Below, in pieces: positions 49,098-59,364 of a DNA stretch of 64,000 nucleotides (position 1 is the stretch's first letter; each line of letters begins with the position of its first letter). Made by a program: the position numbers and the translations under genes. Below the pieces are notes generated by a model that was not told the origin of the DNA, did no database searches, and was given only the letters and a program-made list of their open reading frames with translations. Origin of the DNA: Helicobacter pylori (lineage in GTDB: Bacteria; Campylobacterota; Campylobacteria; Campylobacterales; Helicobacteraceae); contig CP032039.1 of NCBI GenBank assembly GCA_008032935.1, positions 1,550,001 to 1,614,000 of the forward strand, written 5' to 3'.

Positions 49098-49278
49098 GCT
49101 ATAAGCTTGTAGCTTTAATCCAATGAGCTTGTTTAACTTTAATATTCTTTCATTTTTTTAAAAAGTGGGGTTTTATGCAACCCTAACGAGATGGATTATA
49201 ACGCTAGAAATTAGAGCTAAAAGCACCAAAAGCTGATTTAAACACGCATCAACTCCTTATCAAACCATTCATTCAACA

Positions 49279-50379
49279 CTACCTATAATTTTTAAAACGC
49301 TCCCTAACTTCTTTGTCTAATTCCAGCACTTCGTCTAAATTAGAGAGCTTGAAAGATTTTTTAGCATACAATTCTAAGGCTTGAGAAATGGTTTTAATCA
49401 GGCCACCAAAAGCGATCTCTTGATTTAAAAACTTCTTCATCGCCACTTCATTGATCGCATTCAGCACCACGCCAAGCTTGGGGTTTTCCAACAACAAGTC
49501 TTTATAACGCCACAAGGTGTAGCGCTCCATGCTAATGGGTTCAAATTTAATCGCGCTTAAAGCGTATAGATCTAAGGGCTTGATAGACGCGCTCAAAGAG
49601 GCCAACTTCGGATCGATCGCATAGCTTATGGGTAATTGCATGTCTGCGCTCGCTAAATGCGCGATGACAGAGTTGTCTTCAAACTCCACCAAAGCATGCA
49701 CGATAGAGCTTCTTTCAATCAGCGCATCAATCTTTAAAGACATGCCAAAAAGCCAATAAGTTTCTAAAATTTCAAAAAGCTTATTGACCATGCTCGCTGA
49801 ATCAATGGTGATTTTAGATCCCATGCTCCAATTAGGGTGTTTGAGCGCGTTTTGCGCGTTTTGAATAGGAATAAATTCTAAAGGCGTGTCCCTAAAAGCC
49901 CCCCCACTCGCGCTAATGATTAAAGATTTAGGCTTTAAAGCCTTGTTTTGCAACAACGCCCACAAGCCAAAATGCTCGCTATCAACGGGCGTGATTTGTG
50001 AAATGTCTAACAAATGCCCTGCGCTCACTAAACTCTCTTTATTCGCTAGGGCTAGTTTTTTGTTCCTTTGTAAGCTTTTAAAGCTCGCCTTTAATCCCGC
50101 CACGCCCACAATGGCGTTAAGGACTAAATTGGAAACGCACTCTTCTATCATCGCATCAATGCCCTCTAACCCCACAAACACTTCCGCGCCCAAAGGCTCT
50201 AAATTATTCAAATCGTTAGGATCTAAAATCGCCACTTTCTTGGGTTTGAAAACTTGGATTTGCTCATTGATTAAAGCGATATTTTTCCCACAGCTTAAGG
50301 CTTCTATTTCTACGCCAAATTTTTTTGCGATTTTTAAGGCGTTTTTCCCAATAGAGCCGGTACTTCCTAAAACAACCAT
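49279..50379 (-). CDS. dxr: 1-deoxy-D-xylulose 5-phosphate reductoisomerase
   Basis: 366 residues; MEP-pathway enzyme forming MEP with NADPH. VVLGSTGSIGKNALKIAKKF is the nucleotide-binding start; ALANKESLVSAG, VDSEHFGLW and ISASGGAFRD hold metal and substrate ligands. Its ATG directly follows the cdsA stop (TGAATG). Makes IPP and DMAPP, which the IspB enzyme at 24440 uses. HP0216-like. Confidence 0.96.
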   Translation of the reverse strand: MVVLGSTGSIGKNALKIAKKFGVEIEALSCGKNIALINEQIQVFKPKKVAILDPNDLNNLEPLGAEVFVGLEGIDAMIEECVSNLVLNAIVGVAGLKASFKSLQRNKKLALANKESLVSAGHLLDISQITPVDSEHFGLWALLQNKALKPKSLIISASGGAFRDTPLEFIPIQNAQNALKHPNWSMGSKITIDSASMVNKLFEILETYWLFGMSLKIDALIERSSIVHALVEFEDNSVIAHLASADMQLPISYAIDPKLASLSASIKPLDLYALSAIKFEPISMERYTLWRYKDLLLENPKLGVVLNAINEVAMKKFLNQEIAFGGLIKTISQALELYAKKSFKLSNLDEVLELDKEVRERFKNYR

Positions 50380-51180
50380 TCAATCCCCTAAAAACACCGC
50401 CGTCTCTTTCCAAACTTCTAAAAAATACAACAGTGCATGCAAGCCTAAAGCCCCAAAAAGCATGGAATCCAATCGGTCTAAAACGCCCCCATGCCCGGGT
50501 AAAATCTTACCGCTATCTTTGATCCCGGCCTTTCTTTTCAGATAGCTTTCATACAAATCCCCAAACACCGCCATAAGCGCGATTAAGAAACTGAATAAAA
50601 GCGCCATAAGAAAGCCTCCGCTCAATTTCCCCATGCCCACAAACGATCCCAAAACGCTCGCCAAAACAACGCCAATCAACGCGCCCTCTAAGGTTTTATT
50701 CGGCGAAGTGGCTGTGAAAGGGGTTTTGCCTAAAAGCTTGCCTCCAAAAAACGCCCCCACATCGCTTGCGACCACCACCACTAAAAGCCAAATGATCGCT
50801 ACCGCACCAAAATCCTTATAAATCCCAAAAAGCGCAAAAAACCCAACGCCCGGGTATAAAAAGGGTAAAATGGCTTCGCTGTGGTGCGCTTTTTGATAAG
50901 CGATGACGCTAGCCATGACCATCGCACTGATAAGAGCGCATTCTACAGGATGCCCGTTAAAATACGCCGCTACCCATGACAACACTAAAATGAGATACAA
51001 GCTAAAGCTCGCTTTAACCTGGAATAGTCTTAACGCTTCAGAAAACCCTACCGCATAAATCCCTCCTAAAACCGCCCAAAACAACAACAAATTGTCCGCA
51101 TACAAAATCAAGCCCGCCACAACGATTAAAACAACCCCTGTAATGTAACGAGACTTTTCTTTAAATAACTCTTCTTTCAC
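50380..51180 (-). CDS. cdsA: Phosphatidate cytidylyltransferase
   Basis: 266 residues, about eight membrane helices; makes CDP-diacylglycerol for all phospholipids. The family signature is near the C-terminus: SYLKRKAGIKDSGKILPGHGGVLDRLDSM. GTG start at 51180. Between a DASS transporter upstream (12 bases) and dxr downstream (0 bases). Confidence 0.95.
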   Translation of the reverse strand: MKEELFKEKSRYITGVVLIVVAGLILYADNLLLFWAVLGGIYAVGFSEALRLFQVKASFSLYLILVLSWVAAYFNGHPVECALISAMVMASVIAYQKAHHSEAILPFLYPGVGFFALFGIYKDFGAVAIIWLLVVVVASDVGAFFGGKLLGKTPFTATSPNKTLEGALIGVVLASVLGSFVGMGKLSGGFLMALLFSFLIALMAVFGDLYESYLKRKAGIKDSGKILPGHGGVLDRLDSMLFGALGLHALLYFLEVWKETAVFLGD

Positions 51181-51192
51181 TTTTTTCCTTAA

Positions 51193-52851
51193 TCAATTAA
51201 ATATTAACGAAACTAAAAAATAGCTAAACGCGCTAATCAAAACAACGCCCACTAAATTAAGCCACAAACCGGCTTTAATCATGTCCGTTATTTTAACATA
51301 CCCAGAGCCATAAGCTATTGCATTGGGTGGGGTGGCTACAGGGAGCATGAACGCGCAAGTCGCACTCAAAGCTACAGGAATGGTCAATAACAAGCTTTGG
51401 TGGTTTTCATAACCCATGCCCATCGCAACCCCTCCAATCACCGGCAAAAACGCCGCAGCGGTGGCGGTGTTAGAAGTGATTTCGGTTAAGAAAATGACCA
51501 TTAAAGTGACCATGACAATAATGAGTAAAATCGGTAAATGCGAAAAGCCAGAAACCAAATGCCCGATCCACAAACTCAACCCGGTTTTAGAAAATTGCGC
51601 GCTCAAGGCTAACCCACCGCCAAATAAAAGCAGCACATCCCAAGGGAGTTTTTTAGCAACACCCCAATCAATGAGCCTATCGCCCTGATTGTTAGCGGGC
51701 AAAATGAATAAAAGCGCAGAAACCCCCATCGCGATCACGGAATCAATTTTATCTATCTTAATGCCCCAAGATTTTAACATTACGCCTAAAAAAATCCACC
51801 CTAAAGACGCTAAAATAAAAATAACGCCCACAGAGATTTCCGCCTGACTCAAACGGCCTAGTTTGTTTAACTCCGATTTAACGACTTCCTTACCCCCTGG
51901 GATTTCTTTAATCTTTAAAGGGAAAATCGCATAAGTGAGCAAGAGCCACGCTAAAATGAGCATGATGAAGGCTAATGGTGTTCCAAACACCATCCACTGA
52001 GCAAAATCAATTTCAATATTGAAAGCGGTTTTCATATAGCCGGCTAATAAAGCGTTAGGGGGCGTGCCAATCAGAGTGCCTAAAGAGCCAATAGAAGCAG
52101 AATAAGCGATACCAAGCATCAAGCAAATACTGAAATTCGTGCGATAGATAGTAGTCTTTTCTTGAATGACTTGGGTAATATCTTTACCCTTATGCACGAT
52201 ATTACTCATAATACCCCCATGCGCTTTGGTGATTTCTTCTTTTTGATAGAATGCATTAGAGGCGTTTTCTTTACCCACCAGTTTAGCGACTAATTGCAAA
52301 ACGCTCATGCCAACAGGGAGCATCATCACCGCCGTTGCGGTATTGCTCACCCACATAGACAGAAAGCCTGTAGCGATCATGAAACCTAAAATCAACCTCC
52401 TAGGGCTTGTGCCTACTAATAAAATAATGCTTAAAGCGATGCGTGTGTGCAAGTTCCATTTTTGCATGCTTAAAGCTAAAATAAACCCTCCCATAAAAAG
52501 AAAGATAATGGGCGATGCGTAAGAAGAGCTAACGCTAGAGAATTGATCCACGCTAAAGACGCTAAAAAGCACCAAAGGTAAAAGCGCGGTTGCGGGCAAG
52601 TCAATGGCTTCAGTCATCCACCATATCCCCATTAAAACAGCCACCCCAGCCACAACAGGCATCGCCTTATAATTTAAGGAACTGAGCTTGGGGATTTCTT
52701 CTACAATATGAGGCATTTGAACATTAAGCACATAACAGACAATAAGCGCGATTAACGCTCCCCCTATTAACCCCAACAAGCGCACGATCTTAGTGCTTTT
52801 ATCATCGGCGCGCGTATCGGTATGCGTATCGGCATGCGAATGATTTTCCAT
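51193..52851 (-). CDS. DASS-family Na+/dicarboxylate symporter
   Basis: 552 residues with about 11-12 helices. The His/Asp-rich N-terminus MENHSHADTHTDTRADD precedes the first helix. Two family motifs typical of SLC13/DASS carriers are visible: VSNTATAVMMLPVG and EITSNTATAAAFLPVIGGVA (SNT motifs), plus GTPPNALLAGY and ATPPNAIAYGSGYV. Likely takes up C4-dicarboxylates or sulfate; substrate inferred only. First gene of the transporter-cdsA-dxr unit. HP0214-like. Confidence 0.9.
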   Translation of the reverse strand: MENHSHADTHTDTRADDKSTKIVRLLGLIGGALIALIVCYVLNVQMPHIVEEIPKLSSLNYKAMPVVAGVAVLMGIWWMTEAIDLPATALLPLVLFSVFSVDQFSSVSSSYASPIIFLFMGGFILALSMQKWNLHTRIALSIILLVGTSPRRLILGFMIATGFLSMWVSNTATAVMMLPVGMSVLQLVAKLVGKENASNAFYQKEEITKAHGGIMSNIVHKGKDITQVIQEKTTIYRTNFSICLMLGIAYSASIGSLGTLIGTPPNALLAGYMKTAFNIEIDFAQWMVFGTPLAFIMLILAWLLLTYAIFPLKIKEIPGGKEVVKSELNKLGRLSQAEISVGVIFILASLGWIFLGVMLKSWGIKIDKIDSVIAMGVSALLFILPANNQGDRLIDWGVAKKLPWDVLLLFGGGLALSAQFSKTGLSLWIGHLVSGFSHLPILLIIVMVTLMVIFLTEITSNTATAAAFLPVIGGVAMGMGYENHQSLLLTIPVALSATCAFMLPVATPPNAIAYGSGYVKITDMIKAGLWLNLVGVVLISAFSYFLVSLIFN

Positions 52852-52883
52852 TTTATTTTACCCTTTAAAATTACTAACCTCCA

Positions 52884-52892
52884 TGCTACAAT
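52884..52892 (+). promoter_or_regulatory. Extended -10 of mnmG
   Basis: TGC-TACAAT, 54 bases before the GTG start and identical, with flanks, to the element at 48499-48507. Confidence 0.55.
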
Positions 52893-52946
52893 AAAACTTT
52901 TTTAAAACTAGGGTTTTAGAAAAATAAAATCAAAACAGGAAAAAGA

Positions 52947-54812
52947 GTGGTAAAAGAAAGTGATATTTTAGTGGTTGGTGGGGGGCATGCGGGCATTGAA
53001 GCGAGCTTGATTGCGGCTAAAATGGGAGCTAGAGTGCATTTAATCACCATGCTCATAGACACGATCGGTTTGGCGAGCTGTAACCCGGCGATTGGGGGCT
53101 TGGGTAAAGGGCATTTGACTAAAGAAGTGGATGTGTTAGGGGGGGCTATGGGGATTATTACGGATCATAGCGGTTTGCAATATCGTGTGTTAAACGCTTC
53201 TAAAGGGCCGGCGGTTAGAGGGACTAGAGCGCAAATTGATATGGATACTTACCGCATTTTTGCAAGAAATCTTGTTTTAAACACCCCTAATTTGAGCGTC
53301 TCTCAAGAAATGACCGAAAGTTTAATCCTTGAAAACGATGAGGTAGTGGGCGTAACTACGAACATTAACAACACTTATAGAGCCAAAAAAGTGATCATCA
53401 CCACAGGCACTTTTTTAAAAGGGGTGGTGCATATTGGCGAGCACCAAAACCAAAACGGGCGCTTTGGGGAAAACGCCTCTAATTCTTTAGCCTTGAATTT
53501 AAGGGAGCTTGGCTTTAAGGTGGAGAGGTTAAAAACCGGCACTTGCCCAAGAGTGGCGGGCAATAGCATTGATTTTGAAGGATTAGAAGAGCATTTTGGG
53601 GACACAAACCCTCCCTATTTTAGCTATAAAACCAAAGATTTTAACCCCACCCAACTCTCTTGCTTCATCACTTACACTAACCCCATTACCCACCAAATCA
53701 TTAGGGATAATTTCCACCGAGCCCCCCTTTTTAGCGGCCAAATTGAAGGCATAGGCCCCAGGTATTGCCCTAGCATTGAAGATAAAATCAACCGCTTCAG
53801 CGAAAAAGAACGCCACCAGCTGTTTTTAGAGCCTCAAACCATTCACAAAAGCGAATATTATATCAATGGCTTAAGCACTTCTTTGCCCCTAGATGTGCAA
53901 GAAAAGGTCATTCATTCTATCAAAGGCTTAGAAAACGCCCTCATCACGCGTTATGGCTATGCGATAGAATATGATTTTATCCAGCCTACAGAATTGACCC
54001 ACACTTTAGAAACCAAAAAAATCAAAGGGCTTTATTTGGCCGGGCAAATCAATGGGACTACCGGCTATGAAGAAGCGGCGGCTCAAGGGCTTATGGCTGG
54101 GATTAATGCGGCATTAGCCTTAAAGAATCAAGCCCCCTTTATTTTAAAGCGCAATGAAGCCTATATCGGCGTTTTGATTGATGATTTGGTTACTAAAGGC
54201 ACGAATGAGCCTTACAGAATGTTTACTAGCCGTGCCGAATACCGCTTGCTTTTAAGAGAAGACAACACGCTTTTTAGGTTAGGCGAACATGCCTATCGTT
54301 TAGGGCTTATGGAAGAAGATTTTTATAAGGAATTAAAAAAAGACCAACAAGCAATACAAGAAAACTTGAAACGCCTTAAAGAATGCGTCCTTACCCCTAG
54401 CAAAGAAGTGTTAAAACGCTTGAATGAATTAGATGAAAACCCTATCAATGACAAGGTTGATGGCGTTAGTTTGTTAGCGCGCGATAGTTTTAATTTAGAA
54501 AAAATGCGCTCCTTTTTCAGCTTTTTAGCCCCCTTGAACGAGCGGGTTTTAGAGCAGATTAAAATTGAATGCAAGTATAATATTTATATTGAAAAGCAAC
54601 ACGAAAATATCGCTAAAATGGACAGCATGCTCAAAGTGTCTATCCCTAAAGATTTTGTGTTTAAAGGCATTCCAGGCCTTAGCTTAGAAGCGGTAGAAAA
54701 ATTAGAAAAATTCCGCCCCAAAAGCCTTTTTGAAGCCTCAGAAATCAGCGGGATCACCCCGGCGAATTTAGATGTTTTGCATTTGTATATCTATTTGCGA
54801 AAAAACTCTTAA
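52947..54812 (+). CDS. mnmG: tRNA uridine 5-carboxymethylaminomethyl modification enzyme MnmG (GidA)
   Basis: 621-residue FAD protein that with MnmE modifies U34 of certain tRNAs. FAD-binding [61 protein letters not shown] and the C-terminal MnmE-binding region. GTG start at 52947. A G7 tract at 53139-53145 is in frame. Ten bases before dapE. Confidence 0.96.
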   Translation: MVKESDILVVGGGHAGIEASLIAAKMGARVHLITMLIDTIGLASCNPAIGGLGKGHLTKEVDVLGGAMGIITDHSGLQYRVLNASKGPAVRGTRAQIDMDTYRIFARNLVLNTPNLSVSQEMTESLILENDEVVGVTTNINNTYRAKKVIITTGTFLKGVVHIGEHQNQNGRFGENASNSLALNLRELGFKVERLKTGTCPRVAGNSIDFEGLEEHFGDTNPPYFSYKTKDFNPTQLSCFITYTNPITHQIIRDNFHRAPLFSGQIEGIGPRYCPSIEDKINRFSEKERHQLFLEPQTIHKSEYYINGLSTSLPLDVQEKVIHSIKGLENALITRYGYAIEYDFIQPTELTHTLETKKIKGLYLAGQINGTTGYEEAAAQGLMAGINAALALKNQAPFILKRNEAYIGVLIDDLVTKGTNEPYRMFTSRAEYRLLLREDNTLFRLGEHAYRLGLMEEDFYKELKKDQQAIQENLKRLKECVLTPSKEVLKRLNELDENPINDKVDGVSLLARDSFNLEKMRSFFSFLAPLNERVLEQIKIECKYNIYIEKQHENIAKMDSMLKVSIPKDFVFKGIPGLSLEAVEKLEKFRPKSLFEASEISGITPANLDVLHLYIYLRKNS

Positions 54813-54822
54813 AGGATTTTTA

Positions 54823-55974
54823 ATGAACGCTTTAGAAATCACCCAAAAGCTCATCAGCTACCCCACCATTACGCCCAAAGAATGCGGTATTTTTGAATAC
54901 ATTAAATCGCTTTTTCCCACTTTTAAAACCCTAGAATGTGGGGAAAATGGCGTGAAAAACCTTTTTTTATACCGCATTTTTAACCCCCAAAAAGAACATG
55001 CAAAAGAAAAGCATATAAAAGAAAATGTTAAGCCCTTGCATTTTTCTTTTGCAGGGCATATTGATGTCGTGCCTCCTGGAGATAATTGGCAAAGCGATCC
55101 CTTTAAACCCATCATTAAAGAGGGGTTTTTATACGGCCGTGGGGCGCAAGACATGAAAGGGGGCGTGGGGGCGTTTTTGAGCGCAAGCTTACAATTTAAC
55201 CCTAAAACCCCTTTTTTGCTTTCTGTTTTACTCACAAGCGATGAAGAAGGGCCGGGGATTTTTGGCACAAAACTCATGTTAGAAAAGCTCAAAGAAAAAG
55301 ATTTGCTGCCTCATATGGCGATTGTGGCTGAACCCACTTGCGAAAAAGTCTTAGGCGATAGCATCAAAATTGGCCGAAGAGGCTCTATTAATGGCAAACT
55401 CATTTTAAAAGGCATTCAAGGGCATGTGGCTTACCCGCAAAAATGCCAAAACCCCATTGATGCGCTCGCTTCGGTTTTGCCCTTAATTTCAGGAGTTCAT
55501 TTAGACGATGGCGATGAATATTTTGACCCTTCAAAATTAGTCATCACCAACTTGCATGCAGGGTTAGGGGCTAATAATGTGACTCCAGGGAGCGTAGAAA
55601 TTACCTTTAATGCACGCCATTCTTTAAAAACCACCAAAGAAAGTTTGAAAGAATATTTAGAAAAGGTTTTAAAAAATTTGCCTCACACTTTAGAATTAGA
55701 ATCAAGCAGTTCGCCTTTCATCACGGCTTCTCATTCAAAGCTTACCAGCGTTTTACAAGAAAATATTTTAAAAACATGCCGCACCACCCCCCTTTTAAAC
55801 ACCAAAGGCGGCACGAGCGATGCGCGATTTTTTAGCGCTCACGGCATAGAAGTGGTGGAATTTGGCGTTATTAATGACAGGATCCATGCCATTGATGAAA
55901 GGGTGAGCTTGAAGGAATTAGAGCTTTTAGAAAAGGTGTTTTTGGGGGTTTTAGAGGATTTGAGTGAGAAATGA
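54823..55974 (+). CDS. dapE: N-succinyl-diaminopimelate desuccinylase
   Basis: 383-residue M20 dizinc hydrolase in lysine and peptidoglycan-DAP synthesis. Metal sites: [22 protein letters not shown] and [11 protein letters not shown]; also GGTSDARFF. The ATG at 54823 follows AAAGG and gives the family N-terminus [15 protein letters not shown]; a longer in-frame reading into mnmG is spurious. Unusually for M20, a Lys/Glu-rich loop ([13 protein letters not shown], about residues 56-68) is inserted before the first metal ligand. Confidence 0.95.
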   Translation: MNALEITQKLISYPTITPKECGIFEYIKSLFPTFKTLECGENGVKNLFLYRIFNPQKEHAKEKHIKENVKPLHFSFAGHIDVVPPGDNWQSDPFKPIIKEGFLYGRGAQDMKGGVGAFLSASLQFNPKTPFLLSVLLTSDEEGPGIFGTKLMLEKLKEKDLLPHMAIVAEPTCEKVLGDSIKIGRRGSINGKLILKGIQGHVAYPQKCQNPIDALASVLPLISGVHLDDGDEYFDPSKLVITNLHAGLGANNVTPGSVEITFNARHSLKTTKESLKEYLEKVLKNLPHTLELESSSSPFITASHSKLTSVLQENILKTCRTTPLLNTKGGTSDARFFSAHGIEVVEFGVINDRIHAIDERVSLKELELLEKVFLGVLEDLSEK

Positions 55975-56436
55975 ATGGGGAGTTTTGGCGTAAGGGTTTT
56001 ATTTTTAATACCAACGCCTTTTTCGCTGGCAAAAACCACCAAACCAACTCAAGCTTTAGCATGCTAGTATCCATTTATCATAGCCTTATAAGAGTGGGGC
56101 AATGCTTGACAAAGTAACCAAAGCTTGCTAAATTTTTTAACCCTTTTTTGTTTTTGCAGTTTTTACATGCTCCTGTTGTTAAAAATTAAAATTCTTAAGG
56201 GCTTTTACCAAGCCACTCTTAAAAAGGGGCGATTCAATCAACTTTTTAAGACAAACTCTTTTAAGCCCTATCTTTAGAAGTATCCCTTTTAGCATGGCAA
56301 TTAAGCTCAAACAACACGCAGTTAAAAGAAAAATAATTTTTTTCTTTATCTCATCAATAAAGGTTCAATAAAGCTTTAATCGTCAATATTTGATTATAAT
56401 TATAGAGAATTACATTTTTTTAATAGGAGATATATC
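55975..56436. other. Intergenic region between dapE and hcpA
   Basis: A 48-codon frame starts in an ATGA overlap with the dapE stop (55971-56117) but has no recognisable domain and I do not call it. The rest is AT-rich, with TATAAT at 56395-56400 as the probable hcpA -10. Confidence 0.5.
56395..56400 (+). promoter_or_regulatory. -10 box of hcpA
   Basis: TATAAT 37 bases before the hcpA ATG, in the context TTGATTATAATTATAG. No clear -35. Confidence 0.5.
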
Positions 56437-57189
56437 ATGCTAGGAAGCGTTCAAAAAACCCTTTTTGGGGTCTTGTGTTTGGGCGCGTTGTGCTTGAGAG
56501 GGTTAATGGCAGAGCCAGACGCTAAAGAGCTTGTTAATTTAGGCATAGAGAGCACAAAGAAGCAAGATTTCGCTCAAGCTAAAACGCATTTTGAAAAAGC
56601 GTGTGAATTAAAAGAAGGTTTTGGGTGTGTTTTTTTAGGGGCGTTCTATGAAGAAGGGAAAGGAGTGGGAAAAGACTTGAAAAAAGCCATTCAATTTTAC
56701 ACTAAAGGTTGTGAATTAAATGATGGTTATGGGTGCCGCCTGCTAGGAAATTTATATTATAACGGACAAGGCGTTTCTAAAGACTCTAAAAAAGCCTCAC
56801 AATATTACTCTAAAGCTTGCGACTTAAACCATGCTGAAGGGTGTATGGTATTAGGAAGCTTACACCATTATGGTGTAGGCACGCCTAAGGATTTAAGAAA
56901 GGCTCTTGATTTGTATGAAAAAGCTTGCGATTTAAAAGACAGCCCCGGGTGCATTAATGCGGGATACATGTATGGTGTAACAAAGAATTTTAAGGAGGCT
57001 ATTGTTCGTTATTCTAAGGCATGCGAATTGAATGATGGTAGGGGGTGTTATAATTTAGGGGTTATGCAATACAACGCCCAAGGCACAGCAAAGGACGAAA
57101 AGCAAGCGGTAGAAAACTTTAAAAAAGGTTGCAAATCAGGCGTTAAAGAAGCATGCGACGCTCTCAAGGAATTGAAAATAGAACTTTAG
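56437..57189 (+). CDS. hcpA: Helicobacter cysteine-rich protein HcpA (Sel1 repeats)
   Basis: 250 residues. Signal peptide [22 protein letters not shown], then six or so 36-residue Sel1-like repeats with paired cysteines ([54 protein letters not shown]). HcpA is secreted, has been described as beta-lactam-binding and as immunostimulatory. ATG after AGGAGAT. Monocistronic. Confidence 0.95.
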   Translation: MLGSVQKTLFGVLCLGALCLRGLMAEPDAKELVNLGIESTKKQDFAQAKTHFEKACELKEGFGCVFLGAFYEEGKGVGKDLKKAIQFYTKGCELNDGYGCRLLGNLYYNGQGVSKDSKKASQYYSKACDLNHAEGCMVLGSLHHYGVGTPKDLRKALDLYEKACDLKDSPGCINAGYMYGVTKNFKEAIVRYSKACELNDGRGCYNLGVMQYNAQGTAKDEKQAVENFKKGCKSGVKEACDALKELKIEL

Positions 57190-57368
57190 TTTTAATGAAG
57201 TTAAGCTAAAGGCTGCGTTTAGCTGGCTTTTACGCTTTTTAATGTTTTAATGAAAAACACGAACCCCACGAACCAATCTTTTAATGATCGTAAAAGACTT
57301 TTATCGAATCCGTTCATTCCAAACGCCGTTTTGAGATTGGTGCTTGAAAGGTTAAAGCGAGTTTGTTC

Positions 57369-57389
57369 AAACCCTTAAAAAGGGTTTTT
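57369..57389. terminator. Bidirectional hairpin between hcpA and htpG
   Basis: AAACCCTT-AAAA-AGGGTTT with T run on the plus strand; on the minus strand it follows the htpG stop closely. Position between two convergent genes fits a shared terminator. Confidence 0.6.
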
Positions 57390-57394
57390 AACCC

Positions 57395-59260
57395 CTACAA
57401 CGCCTTTAATAGCACGCTATTTAGGCGCTCATTAAAACTTTTAGCGTCTTTTAAAGCCCCTTTTTCTAAAAGCTTCGCCCCATCATAAAGCAACCAGATA
57501 AAAGCGCTCAACTGCTCTTTATCTTCGCATTTTAAGAGTTTTTGCAAAATCGCATGGTTAGGGTTTAATTCTAGCGTTTTCTTGCTTTCAGGCACGCTTT
57601 GGCCCATTTGACGCATAAAATTAGCCATCATCGCATTTGGTTCATCGCCTATTAAAGCCACCGCTGAAGTGAGATGATTGGAAAGCTCTACGCCTTTAAT
57701 CTCATCTTTAAGATTTTCTTCAAACGCTTTCATCAAATCTTTAAACTGATCTTTCACCTCATCATGGATTTCTTCCAAACCAAGCTCTTTCAAACTCTCG
57801 CTATGGCTAGCGTCTCTAAAAGGCGTTTTATCGTATTCATTCACGCCTGGCATCACAAACGCATCAATTTCATCGCTCAATAACAAAACATCATAGCCTT
57901 TTTGAGCGTATTTTTCCAAAATGGGGGACGCTTTTAGTAAGTCTAAATTTTCGCCTAAAAGGTAGTAAATGCTTTTTTGATTTTCTTTTAAATTTTCTTT
58001 GTATTCTTTTAAAGAAATCAATTCTCCTTTGTCTTTAGAATAGAATCTCAACAATTCTAAAAGTTTTTCTTTGTTTTCAAAATCCCCATACAAGCCTTCT
58101 TTTAACACTTTCCCAAAAGGCTCATAGAATTTATGGTAATTTTTGTTATCCTTGCTCAAGCGTTCAATCTCGCTTAAAATCTTTTTCACTGAAGCCGAAC
58201 GGATATTGGCTAAAATCTTATTCTGCTGCAAGATTTCACGGCTCACGTTCAAGGGCAAATCTTCGCTGTCAATCACGCCTTTAACAAACCTCAAATAAGA
58301 CGGCAACAATTCTTTGTCATCATCAGTGATAAACACCCTTTTAACATAAAGTTTGACCCCGCTTTTATAATCCACCCTAAACAAATCAAAGGGCGCTTTG
58401 CTAGGGATGTAAAAAAGCGTTGTGTATTCTAAAGAGCCTTCCACTTTATTGTGGATATAACTCAAAGGCTCGCTGTTGTCATGTGCAAACGATTGGTAAA
58501 AGTCTTTGTAATCCTTGTCTTTTAATTCGCTCTTATTCATTTTCCATAAAGCGCTCGCTTGATTGATCTGATCGCACTTTTCTTCTTTAATTTCTTTTTT
58601 ATTATCCCCTTCGCCCTCAAATTTCGTATCGGTGTAAGTTAAAAAAATAGGGAAAGGGATATGCTCAGAATACTTTTTAACAATGCCATCAATCTCCCAA
58701 CGGCTCGCAAAATGAGAATCTTCTTCTTTTAAAAAGAGGGTGATTTCTGTGCCTTGCTCCTCTTTGACGCATTCGCTGATTTCAAACTTGCCCTTACCAT
58801 CGCTCACCCATGCATAAGCTTGCTCGCTAGTTACTTTCTTGGTTTGAACGACAATCTTGCTCGCTACCATGAACGCCGAATAAAAGCCCACGCCAAATTG
58901 GCCAATTAAAGCACTATCTTTTTTCTTATCCCCACTCAAAGCGCTTAAAAAACTCTTCGTGCCTGATTTAGCGATCGTGCCTAGATGCTCAATGAGATCG
59001 TTTTTATCCATGCCTATACCATTATCTTTAATCGTTAAGGTTTTTTTCTGGCTATCAAAACTCAAATGAATGCTAGGCGTGGTATTGAGCCCTTTTAATT
59101 TCTCATCGGTCAGCATTAAATAATTCAGCTTATCCAAAGCGTCGCTCGCGTTAGAAATCAACTCCCTTAAAAAAATCTCTTTATTAGAATACAAAGAGTG
59201 GATCATCAAATCCAAAAGCTGGTTGATTTCAGTTTGAAAGGTGTATTCTTGGTTAGACAT
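57395..59260 (-). CDS. htpG: Chaperone HtpG (Hsp90)
   Basis: 621 residues. N-terminal GHKL ATPase: EIFLRELISNASDALDKL, IKDNGIGMDKNDLI, GTIAKSGTKSF and QFGVGFYSAFMV; middle and C-terminal dimerisation domains follow. ATG at 59258-59260 (MSNQEYTFQTE) preceded by AAAGGAAA; a longer in-frame start upstream has no ribosome site. Assists folding of stress-labile clients. Confidence 0.97.
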   Translation of the reverse strand: MSNQEYTFQTEINQLLDLMIHSLYSNKEIFLRELISNASDALDKLNYLMLTDEKLKGLNTTPSIHLSFDSQKKTLTIKDNGIGMDKNDLIEHLGTIAKSGTKSFLSALSGDKKKDSALIGQFGVGFYSAFMVASKIVVQTKKVTSEQAYAWVSDGKGKFEISECVKEEQGTEITLFLKEEDSHFASRWEIDGIVKKYSEHIPFPIFLTYTDTKFEGEGDNKKEIKEEKCDQINQASALWKMNKSELKDKDYKDFYQSFAHDNSEPLSYIHNKVEGSLEYTTLFYIPSKAPFDLFRVDYKSGVKLYVKRVFITDDDKELLPSYLRFVKGVIDSEDLPLNVSREILQQNKILANIRSASVKKILSEIERLSKDNKNYHKFYEPFGKVLKEGLYGDFENKEKLLELLRFYSKDKGELISLKEYKENLKENQKSIYYLLGENLDLLKASPILEKYAQKGYDVLLLSDEIDAFVMPGVNEYDKTPFRDASHSESLKELGLEEIHDEVKDQFKDLMKAFEENLKDEIKGVELSNHLTSAVALIGDEPNAMMANFMRQMGQSVPESKKTLELNPNHAILQKLLKCEDKEQLSAFIWLLYDGAKLLEKGALKDAKSFNERLNSVLLKAL

Positions 59261-59364
59261 TGAACTTTTTCCTTTAATAAAATTTTTAAGATTATACAAT
59301 AAAAGCGCGCTTAAAAGGGGGATACTATGGCTTAAAAAAAGAACATGAAAGAATGTTTAATTTT

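Noticed and set aside
55971..56117. 48-codon frame overlapping the dapE stop ([10 protein letters not shown]...)
   Set aside because: The ATGA overlap is attractive, but there is no domain, no ribosome site separate from dapE, and an equally long frame exists on the other strand.
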